Source: Oscillospiraceae bacterium (GTDB lineage: Bacteria; Bacillota; Clostridia; Oscillospirales; Ruminococcaceae). From it: 64,000 nt of DNA. The first letter of the stretch is position 1. Every line of letters begins with the position of its first letter. Positions 29,990 through 38,382 of the stretch are shown here, piece by piece. The DNA lies in NCBI GenBank assembly GCA_015067025.1, contig SVNC01000003.1:1-64000 (forward strand). Reading direction: 5' to 3'. The translations under genes and the position numbers were made by a program. The notes beneath the pieces were generated by a model. That model saw only the letters and a list, made by a program, of their open reading frames with translations. It did no database searches and was not told the DNA's origin.

Positions 29990-30556
29990 AATCATTTCCG
30001 TAGGGGCGTCTGTTTCGCAAGAAACAGACGAGGTCTTTAGACCAACGACTACTTAGACGCCCGAAATTATCGCATAAACAAAAACCGCCGTAGGCGGATT
30101 TATTAAAATTTATCCGCCGTAGGCGGATTCCATCATTAGCGAAGCGGCATCATATGCCCGACAGGGCATATATCATTCATCACGTCTGCGAAGCAGATAT
30201 ATCATTGTTGTTTGAACGCTTGGCGTTCAACAAGTTTCCCATTGTTTTTAAAATCAAAGATTTTAAAAACCGTCTCAGTCCCTTGGACTGCTCCCGCTCC
30301 CAATTCCGCCTTTACAAGCCATTGCAATTGGCAAAACATTATGAACGGCGGTGTTACAATGTTGTTGTAATTTTTTCAAATAACCCACAAGCCTTGATAT
30401 GCAAGGGGTTTGGGGCGTAGCCCCAAACAAGGTCGCAGGGGCGGTAGCCCCCGTATTTTCCCCCTTTCCTCAGGGGAAAGGGGGTCAGGGGGTTTGGGGC
30501 TACAATGCCTACGGCAACCCTATAAACAACAATTTATCTCTCCCCAAATACAAAAT

Positions 30557-30584
30557 AAAAGAGGAAGTCTGCACTTCCTCTTTT
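30557..30584 (-). terminator. Intrinsic terminator of the LytTR regulator gene
   Basis: AAAAGAGGAAGT-GCAG-ACTTCCTCTTTT on minus strand. Confidence 0.8.
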
Positions 30585-30604
30585 ATATATATAATAGTAT
30601 CCGG

Positions 30605-32365
30605 TTATATTGATAATCTTGACTTGAAATCCTCGACGTACTTTCTTGATACCTTTATTTCCTCGTTATTGCTGAGAGTCACGATAATGGTTCTGTCAGG
30701 ACCGGGTCGGAAATTGACTACCTTTTTCATATTAAGCACCATTGACTTTGATATACGTACAAAGCCTCTTGTATTAAGCTGCTCTTCAATTTCAAACAGC
30801 TTTTGCTTTATCTCGTACTTTCCGCTTTTCAGAGCAATATGTATCTTGCTGTTTATAGCTTCAAAATACAGTATATTTTCAACTACCACCTTACACATAA
30901 CGCCGTTTTTATTTGCAAAAATATTAATATCGTCATTTATCGGTGTAGGATTATTAATAACGGTGCTACTTTCTGCATTCTTTTCTGCAGAATATGACTG
31001 TAAAGCGGGCTGCTGCTGGGGGACCGCAGATTTTCTTGCTTCTTCAAGCTGATTTAAACGCTCAATAGCAATTGATACTATCTTGGCAAATTTAAGGGTT
31101 ATTTCATCGTATATTGCAGGGGTATCATACATAACAGTCATAAAGCCGTACATCTTACCATTGAATACAAGCGGCAGTACAAAAGTAAAGGAACTGTCAC
31201 CGCCAACGTCAATGGATATACCGTCCGGAAGAATACGACTTGCAACAAATTCCTTTTCAGGAGTCTTATCATATTGGTCTTCAACAAAGAAAACACAGGT
31301 TGCGTGCAGATTATCTTCATTGATCAGAGAAATGCTGACGCCTTTTCTTCCCGATATAAGATAAACGTTTTTTCTCATAATGTCAACGAACTCATCAAAA
31401 TTCTTTACCGTATAGAGCTTTTCTTCGATATTGCTGTTTCTGAAAAGCATTTCGTTATGCTCCTGCTTTTCTCTCTGTTCAAATTTAAAGCGTGTATTTC
31501 TCTGTGGCATTATACCACAGCCACAGCTTATACCAAGGGACAGTACCGGCTGAGGAGGTCTCTTTTCAGGAGCAGTCAGCCCTGTTATTTTATTATAAAG
31601 CATAGCCATAGCATCATATCCCGATATTTCACCATCAATAATAACTGTTGAAATAGAAAGTATGTTTCCAAGCTTTTCGGGAGATCTTGAAACGCACATT
31701 ACCTTGATATCATCGGGGATACGATAATTGTACTGATACATACATTTAATAAAGGTCCTTGCAATAGGCTCATTGATACATACAACTGCATCGGGTATAG
31801 GGAGTACTTCTCTTGCAATATTATCCGCTAATGTTTCTGCACAATCCGTCCAGTAGCCACCATAGAAAACGTCATTTTCATTAAAGCTAAGACCGTGCTT
31901 TTTCAATGAATCCTTTGCTCCGTTTATCTGAGCGTTGATAGTACTTTTTCTGCCACCGAGTACATATATATGCTGACAATTATGTTTTTCTATCAGATGG
32001 TCAAATATCAATTCCATATACTTTCCGCTTCCGCGGCTCTTTACGTGATCAACGTCCTCAAATTTACCTACAGATACAATAGGGATGTCACATTGTTCTT
32101 TTATCTTTGCAGATATATCCATAAGAACCTCGGTATGAGCACCAAAGCTGGTGGCAATAACTATAACACCGTCATACTCGTTGAAATTGACAAGGTCAAA
32201 TACTTTGTCCTCTCCTCCTGTAATAAGCTCGCAAAGCTGCAACATAGAAAAGGTTGTAGTTGAAAAGCCAAGTGTATTAGCTGACTTTTCAATCCCGAGA
32301 AGATAGGATATGGTATCATTTTCCCTTATGTCTGACATCAGTACACATATTTTGTATTTAAGCAT
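30605..32365 (-). CDS. LytTR-family regulator with N-terminal PBP1/LacI-type sensor-like domain and central GAF-like region
   Basis: N-term YKICVLMSDIRENDTISYLLGIEKSANTLGF...HIYVLGGRKSTINAQINGAKDSLKKHGL (periplasmic-binding-protein-like fold, no signal peptide); C-term FANKNGVMCKVVVENILYFEAINSKIHIALKSGKYEIKQKLFEIEEQLNTRGFVRISKSMVLNMKKV (LytTR). Confidence 0.85.
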   Translation of the reverse strand: MLKYKICVLMSDIRENDTISYLLGIEKSANTLGFSTTTFSMLQLCELITGGEDKVFDLVNFNEYDGVIVIATSFGAHTEVLMDISAKIKEQCDIPIVSVGKFEDVDHVKSRGSGKYMELIFDHLIEKHNCQHIYVLGGRKSTINAQINGAKDSLKKHGLSFNENDVFYGGYWTDCAETLADNIAREVLPIPDAVVCINEPIARTFIKCMYQYNYRIPDDIKVMCVSRSPEKLGNILSISTVIIDGEISGYDAMAMLYNKITGLTAPEKRPPQPVLSLGISCGCGIMPQRNTRFKFEQREKQEHNEMLFRNSNIEEKLYTVKNFDEFVDIMRKNVYLISGRKGVSISLINEDNLHATCVFFVEDQYDKTPEKEFVASRILPDGISIDVGGDSSFTFVLPLVFNGKMYGFMTVMYDTPAIYDEITLKFAKIVSIAIERLNQLEEARKSAVPQQQPALQSYSAEKNAESSTVINNPTPINDDINIFANKNGVMCKVVVENILYFEAINSKIHIALKSGKYEIKQKLFEIEEQLNTRGFVRISKSMVLNMKKVVNFRPGPDRTIIVTLSNNEEIKVSRKYVEDFKSRLSI

Positions 32366-33011
32366 TATCTTACCTCCGTTTGAAATAGAATTCCAATTTC
32401 TTCTTTAGTTATAGTATAAATAAATTTGTAATTAAAGTCAAATATATTCCGACCAGATGCACAAAATAAGGATAAAATGCCGAAATGCCACATTTTTAGC
32501 CTTAGTTTCCACGACAAGTTGCCAACTTTGACAACTTGCCACGCAATATACGCAACAAACAGAATTGCACCTTGTCAATTCAAGATGCCGAAAACAATTC
32601 TGTGCAGGTTGCCTTTTCGTTCCGTTTGTCACTACCAACCTGCCGACCGCTTGTCCGATGCAACAAACCCTCTGTTTAAAAGGGTTTTTGAACGATTGTA
32701 CCACTTGTCGTATTGATAAGCGGTACATTTTTCCGTTTAAGTTGTAATTTTAGTCAAAAAATCTTGTCTTTTCATCACAGAATAAGCGGTCAATTTTATG
32801 TGTACCGCTTATCCGTCCATCCCCCTTAAACACGCTATATAAAGCGGAATTTCAGCTTTATGTAAACTTCACAAATCAGTTTCACAAAATATAAAAAAAT
32901 CAGAATTTTTGCTCAAAAATGAAAAAAGGGCAACTTAATTCAAAAATCGGATTTTGTAATCGTTTACAAAATACAAGTTGCCACAAATTCAGGGATAATA
33001 AAGCAAAAGTG

Positions 33012-33040
33012 TTGCCAAAATGCCGAATATGGGATATACT
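33012..33040 (+). promoter_or_regulatory. Promoter TTGCCA-17-TATACT for the secreted orphan
   Basis: Hexamers with 17-bp spacer; predicts ~215-nt 5' UTR. Confidence 0.6.
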
Positions 33041-33264
33041 TTAGTCAGACGAGAGAAACCGAGGTGCACATCGGGAGTAGCTCAGACGGAAAGAGAATAA
33101 AAAATACAAGCACAGTATTTAAAACGTCACAGCACTACGTCACACCAACATCTTTATAAAAAACAAAACCTTTTATTCGCAAACTACTAAAACGCAAAAG
33201 TAAAAACCTTAAAAGAAAACAAAAAATTCAAACACAACATTTTAACTAAAAAGGAGTATTTATC

Positions 33265-34395
33265 ATGAACAAGAAATTTAAGGCAATCATCGCCGGCGTA
33301 ATGGCAACAGCTACAGTAGCAACAATGGCTTTCAGTGCATCAGCAACAAACGTAACAAATTCAAATGATGACGGCAATTTCGTTTACTCATCACAGTACA
33401 ACGACTGCAGAACAGGTGCCGCAGGCGGTTATGTATGGAACACAGCAGCAACTCAGGCACTTTATCCTGAATTCACAAAGAGCTATCTGAGCACAAAGCC
33501 CACCTATGTTTCATCCAAGACACACTCCAGCGGAATGATGGTTGCTATGCTTGATAAGTCCATAACAACATGGGAAGACGCTAAGAATTACGTAAAGAAC
33601 CTTACAGTAAAGGATAAGAATGGCAATGTGCTTTTATGTAAGGTAGAACGTGACAGTGCAACAGGCAGATTCGGTCTTCGTGCTTTGAATATAGAACAGG
33701 TTGAATATAAAATCAGTAAAACTGTAGTCAACTCAAGAGTTGAGGTTAAATACACCTTAAAGGGCTTATGGGTAGGTGCAAACTTCAACGTATTTGTATC
33801 CAATGTGACTTATACCGGCGGTGGAGAAAGCTATAAGGCAAACGGCAGAGATGGCTTTGACAAAGCTGATTGGTACACATATTATACGTTCAAGTCAAAC
33901 GAAGCACTTCGCAATGCAAAATACTATCTTGGAAATGGTCTGTCAAAAGAAACCCAGAAATTCACATTCGATGCTATATTAGACAAGGATGGTAAACAGC
34001 GTAATCTTACAAGAGTGACTCATACGAATACAGTAAATAATAAGAGTTACGTAGGTCTTGAAGCTTACTCATTAAACGGTAAGTGCACTGAAAAGGTTGC
34101 TACATACGATTTCGGTAAAAATAATAATTTTGTACTTTTCAAAAAATCAGGCTCCACACTGTATATGTATTATGGTAACGGCAGGGATGTTGACTATGAT
34201 GTTAAATGGCAGAACGACTCAAAAATACTTAGCGTTATTAAGTACCAAAGCGGTTATGGTCTGAAGCGTTCAGGCGATTTGGATGGTATAACCGAAGTAA
34301 AATGCTACGCCGGCTCACAGATTAAGTCATACAACGGCGAATATTATCTTGACGAAGGATTACCTGTAGGCAGCTTCAAGCCCAGCGAAGTATAA
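33265..34395 (+). CDS. Secreted protein of unknown function
   Basis: 376 aa, signal peptide MNKKFKAIIAGVMATATVATMAFSASA, AAGGAG RBS, terminator follows. Confidence 0.8.
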   Translation: MNKKFKAIIAGVMATATVATMAFSASATNVTNSNDDGNFVYSSQYNDCRTGAAGGYVWNTAATQALYPEFTKSYLSTKPTYVSSKTHSSGMMVAMLDKSITTWEDAKNYVKNLTVKDKNGNVLLCKVERDSATGRFGLRALNIEQVEYKISKTVVNSRVEVKYTLKGLWVGANFNVFVSNVTYTGGGESYKANGRDGFDKADWYTYYTFKSNEALRNAKYYLGNGLSKETQKFTFDAILDKDGKQRNLTRVTHTNTVNNKSYVGLEAYSLNGKCTEKVATYDFGKNNNFVLFKKSGSTLYMYYGNGRDVDYDVKWQNDSKILSVIKYQSGYGLKRSGDLDGITEVKCYAGSQIKSYNGEYYLDEGLPVGSFKPSEV

Positions 34396-34429
34396 TAATT
34401 ATATTCCCCAAATGATAAAATGATAAATA

Positions 34430-34461
34430 CGGAGACCCTCAGAGAAATCTGAGGGCTTCCG
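34430..34461 (+). terminator. Intrinsic terminator
   Basis: CGGAGACCCTCAGAGAAATCTGAGGGCTTCCG followed by T-run. Confidence 0.85.
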
Positions 34462-34606
34462 TTTTTTTGTTATACGGATATTTACGTATGCTTTTTTTAG
34501 CTTTTTAGCACAGCGTAATTATTGCACAAAAAATCCTTGTCCTATTGCATAAAAAGAGTTAGTTTTTACAATTTTGATACATTTAAGGATAAATTGAAAT
34601 TTTCTA

Positions 34607-34635
34607 TTGACAGTATCTTTTTCTTGTGTTAAAAT
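34607..34635 (+). promoter_or_regulatory. Promoter TTGACA-17-TAAAAT for the ABC exporter operon
   Basis: Consensus -35, 17-bp spacer. Confidence 0.65.
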
Positions 34636-34779
34636 AGCTGAGCGAATAAAGAAATCGAGACAAAAAGGGACGGAATAAAATAGATTTTTACAATTTATTT
34701 TCTTTTTTGTACAATTACCCCTGATCGTTTTTTGAAAACGTAAAAATCAGCTTTTAGCTTTAAGGAAAGGAAGGATAAA

Positions 34780-36534
34780 ATGTTCCAGTTAAAATGGCTC
34801 TGGGAAAATTTAAAGGGCTATCGTCCCGTGTATGCGGTGGCGCTTACTATGTCTATTATCAATATGTCGTTTTTCCTTGTAGGTCCTATCATTACGGAAA
34901 AAATAATATCTATCTTCATCACCTCCCCTGACGCTCTGTCAAATATCGAGAATCAGAGAGATCTTTTAATAACACTCTGCGTTGCGATGATACTTTTCGT
35001 ATTCGTCCGCACCTGCTTACAGTTTGTTGCAAAGACCCTTTATGAAATAGTATCTCAGGGTGTATTACAGAAGGTAAGAAACGAGCTTTTCCGCCGTATT
35101 CAAAATCAGGATATGCACTTTTATGATACACATACGAGAGGCGACCTGGTTACCCGTCTTACAGGTGACTTAGAGCTTATCCGTCATTCGCTTGCGTGGA
35201 TCATTATGATGGTGGTAGAAAGTCTTGCACTGTTTATCTACACTATCATTTATTTCTTCATTGTTGACTGGCTGATGACGTTATGCATCCTTTCCCTTGC
35301 CCCTATACTCTGCATCGTATCGAGAATGTTCTCAAAGAGAGTAAGACAAAGATACGTGGTACTTCGTGAAAAGCTTTCAAAGCTCAACACAAAGGCACAG
35401 GAAAACATTGCCGCTAACCGTGTTGTAAAGGCTTTTGCAAGAGAAGAATATGAGATGGAGGACTTTGACAAGTTCAACAAGGACTACTGCGAACATAACC
35501 AGAAGGCGGCTATGGTATGGCTCACCTTCCAGCCTTACATAGAAACACTTGCTCAGGGCTTATGGGTAGTACAGATGTTAGCGGGCGGTATCTTCGTTAT
35601 AAACGGAAGAATAACCCTTTCCGAATACACAGTCTTTTCAGGTCTGCTGTGGACTATCTCCAACACTATGAGAAATATCGGTATGCTTATTAACGATATG
35701 CAGAGATTCTTTGCAAGCGTTACAAAGATAATCGAAGTATACTACACAAAGCCTGATATCGTAAACGAGCATAACTGCGACGAAAGACCCAAGATAAAGG
35801 GCGATATCCGCTTTGAAAACGTTTCTTTAAAATTTGGCGAAACTACGGTTCTCCGTGACATAAATCTTGATATAAAGGACGGCGAAACTGTCGTTATAAT
35901 GGGTGCAACAGGCTCAGGCAAGACAACGCTTATGAATCTTATTGCAAGATTTTACGATACCACAAAGGGTAACGTTTTTGTCGGCGGTAAGAACGTAAAG
36001 GATTATGAGCTGGATATCCTACGTTCAAACATCGGTATGACAACTCAGGAGGTACTGCTCTTCTCCGATACCGTTGACGGCAATATCGCTTACGGCGATT
36101 CTGATCTTCCTTTTGAAGAAGTAAAGCAGTATGCACATCTTGCGTCTGCTCACTTTATCGAAAAGATGCCCGAACAGTATGATACAATTATCGGCGAAAG
36201 AGGCGTAGGTCTTTCAGGCGGTCAGAAGCAGAGAATTGCTCTTGCCCGTGCTATGGCGATAAAGCCTGCTATTCTCATTTTAGACGATACAACTTCCGCC
36301 GTTGATATGGAAACTGAGATCGAAATACAGGAAAATCTCACAAACTTAGGTTACTCTTGTACAAAGCTTATCATTGCACAGCGTACCTCTTCTGCCCGTC
36401 ACGCTGACAGAATAGTTATCTTAGAGGATGGAAAGATAAAGGAATGCGGTACTCACGACGAGCTTATGGCATTAAAGGGATATTACCACGAGATATATAC
36501 TCTCCAGAACGGTTTAGAAGAGGAGGCGGTTTAA
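34780..36534 (+). CDS. ABC exporter subunit (TMD-NBD), degenerate catalytic site
   Basis: GATGSGKTTLMN, LSGGQKQRIALARA, LILDDTTSAVD, IIAQRTSSARHADRI. Confidence 0.93.
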   Translation: MFQLKWLWENLKGYRPVYAVALTMSIINMSFFLVGPIITEKIISIFITSPDALSNIENQRDLLITLCVAMILFVFVRTCLQFVAKTLYEIVSQGVLQKVRNELFRRIQNQDMHFYDTHTRGDLVTRLTGDLELIRHSLAWIIMMVVESLALFIYTIIYFFIVDWLMTLCILSLAPILCIVSRMFSKRVRQRYVVLREKLSKLNTKAQENIAANRVVKAFAREEYEMEDFDKFNKDYCEHNQKAAMVWLTFQPYIETLAQGLWVVQMLAGGIFVINGRITLSEYTVFSGLLWTISNTMRNIGMLINDMQRFFASVTKIIEVYYTKPDIVNEHNCDERPKIKGDIRFENVSLKFGETTVLRDINLDIKDGETVVIMGATGSGKTTLMNLIARFYDTTKGNVFVGGKNVKDYELDILRSNIGMTTQEVLLFSDTVDGNIAYGDSDLPFEEVKQYAHLASAHFIEKMPEQYDTIIGERGVGLSGGQKQRIALARAMAIKPAILILDDTTSAVDMETEIEIQENLTNLGYSCTKLIIAQRTSSARHADRIVILEDGKIKECGTHDELMALKGYYHEIYTLQNGLEEEAV

Positions 36535-38319
36535 ATGGCAAGAAATAAATACGATATTGACGAAACCCTTGAAACCCCATTTAATATCGCCCACTTAAAG
36601 CGTGCTCTCGTATACGTAAAGCGTTATAAATGGAAGATGATAACCGCCTTTACCTTATCGGCAATTTCTGCAGTTGTTGCCTTATTCGCTCCCCTTATCA
36701 CAAAGGAGGTAGTTGACAACGCTATTCCGATGGGTATGAACGGCGATGAAAAGGCTATACCTTATATCATTCTTTTAGCATCCCTCTTCTTACTTACAAT
36801 AGTTGTCAGCGTTATACTCGGTAACATCCGTCAGAGAATAATGACAAAGGCGGGTCAGATGATAATTTATGATATCAGAAAGGATCTTTTCAAGCATCTG
36901 CAGGAGCTTCCTTTCCAGTATTATGACGACAGACCCCAGGGTAAGATACTTGTAAGAGTTGTAAACTACGTAAATAACGTTTCGGATATGCTGACAAACG
37001 GCATTATAAACTTTGTGCTTGAAATATTCAACATCATATTCATCACAGTATTTATGTTTATGGTGGACGTAAGACTTGCTCTCGTTATTTTTGCAGGCGT
37101 GCCGGTGTTCATTCTTGTTATGGTCATCTTAAAGAACAAGCAAAGAAGAGCGTGGCAGCAGGTATCAAACAAGAACTCAAACCAGACGGCTTATCTTGCA
37201 GAAAGTATAAACTGTATCAGAGTAACACAGAGCTTTGCAAGAGAAAACGAGAATCTCGGTATCTTCCGCAGACTTTCAACTGCTTACCGCAAGGTATGGA
37301 TGAAGGCGGTTACTATCAACCACTGCATTCCTTTTGCGGTTGATAATATAAGAGCTACAGTTGACTCGGGACTTTACTTTGTAGGTCTGCTGGTTATCGG
37401 CTTCCCTGCGGTTTCACTCGGTAGCATACTTGCTATGAGCAACTATTCTTCACGCTTCTGGCAGCCTATTATCAATATTGCAAACCTCTATAATAACTTC
37501 ATTAACGCTATAGCTTACCTCGAAAGAATTTTTGAAACTATGGATGAGCCTGTGCCTGTAAAGAATGCAGTAGACGCTTATGAACTTCCTAAAATCACAG
37601 GTAAGGTAGAATTCAAAAACGTGACCTTTGCTTATGAAGAAGGCAAGAACATTTTAGAAAACGTAAGCTTTACGGTAAATCCCGGTGAGAGCGTTGCTCT
37701 TGTAGGTCCTACCGGTGCAGGTAAGACAACTATTATAAATCTGATATCAAGATTTTATAATATCAACGACGGTGCTGTATACATAGACGGTCACGATATC
37801 AGCAAGGTGACTTTACATTCACTTCGTGAGCAGATGGGTATAATGCTTCAGGACAGCTTTATATTCTCAGGCAGTATCGAAAGCAATATCCGTTACGGTA
37901 AGCTTGACGCTACAGAAGAGGAAATTATAAACGCATCCAAAACAGTATGTGCCCACGACTTTATCGAAGGACTTGAAAAGGGCTATCAGACAGAAATGTT
38001 TGAGGGCGGTTCACAGCTTTCAGGCGGTCAGAGACAGCTGGTTTCCTTTGCAAGAACGCTTATCTCCGATCCTAAGATACTTATTCTTGACGAAGCGACC
38101 TCGTCCATTGACGCAAAGACTGAAAAAGAACTGCAAAAGGGTCTGAACGAGCTGTTAAAGGGCAGAACAAGCTTCATTATCGCTCACAGATTGTCTACCA
38201 TCAGAAACTGCGACAAGATAATGTTTATCAACAATAAGGGTATCACAGAGGCAGGTACTCACGAAGAACTGCTCAGCAAAAAGGGAGATTATTATAATCT
38301 CTATATGGCACAGAAATAA
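36535..38319 (+). CDS. ABC exporter subunit (TMD-NBD), canonical catalytic site
   Basis: GPTGAGKTTIIN, LSGGQRQLVSFARTL, LILDEATSSID, IIAHRLSTIRNCDKI. Confidence 0.93.
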   Translation: MARNKYDIDETLETPFNIAHLKRALVYVKRYKWKMITAFTLSAISAVVALFAPLITKEVVDNAIPMGMNGDEKAIPYIILLASLFLLTIVVSVILGNIRQRIMTKAGQMIIYDIRKDLFKHLQELPFQYYDDRPQGKILVRVVNYVNNVSDMLTNGIINFVLEIFNIIFITVFMFMVDVRLALVIFAGVPVFILVMVILKNKQRRAWQQVSNKNSNQTAYLAESINCIRVTQSFARENENLGIFRRLSTAYRKVWMKAVTINHCIPFAVDNIRATVDSGLYFVGLLVIGFPAVSLGSILAMSNYSSRFWQPIINIANLYNNFINAIAYLERIFETMDEPVPVKNAVDAYELPKITGKVEFKNVTFAYEEGKNILENVSFTVNPGESVALVGPTGAGKTTIINLISRFYNINDGAVYIDGHDISKVTLHSLREQMGIMLQDSFIFSGSIESNIRYGKLDATEEEIINASKTVCAHDFIEGLEKGYQTEMFEGGSQLSGGQRQLVSFARTLISDPKILILDEATSSIDAKTEKELQKGLNELLKGRTSFIIAHRLSTIRNCDKIMFINNKGITEAGTHEELLSKKGDYYNLYMAQK

Positions 38320-38340
38320 GTATTTTCCAAAATGCATATA

Positions 38341-38374
38341 AAATCCCCTCGGTTTTAACAAACCGAGGGGATTT
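38341..38374. terminator. Bidirectional intrinsic terminator
   Basis: AAATCCCCTCGGTTT-TAAC-AAACCGAGGGGATTT between convergent genes. Confidence 0.85.
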
Positions 38375-38382
38375 TATTATAT

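Larger units (their letters stand above)
29445..30536. repeat. ~1.09-kb intergenic inverted-repeat element: 41-bp perfect terminal inverted repeats within ~195-bp imperfect arms, hairpin-rich core
   Basis: 29445-29485 TAAATTGTTGTTTATAGGGTTGCCGTAGGCATTGTAGCCCC is the exact reverse complement of 30496-30536; homology continues inward (29445-29642 vs 30344-30536). Confidence 0.95.

Noticed and set aside
29546-30420. ORFs 29546-29737, 29874-30056, 30154-30420 as genes
   Set aside because: They are translations through palindromic repeats (two share an identical peptide because of the 76-bp repeat), with no RBS or family.
29445-30536. CRISPR array
   Set aside because: Repeats are heterogeneous palindromes with no regular spacing, and only two copies of the 76-bp repeat; no cas genes nearby.
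29425-30556. Target-site duplication flanking the inverted-repeat element
   Set aside because: Compared flanks AATTAAGG | TAAATTG and CAATTTA | TCTCCCCA; no convincing direct repeat beyond a possible 2-bp match.
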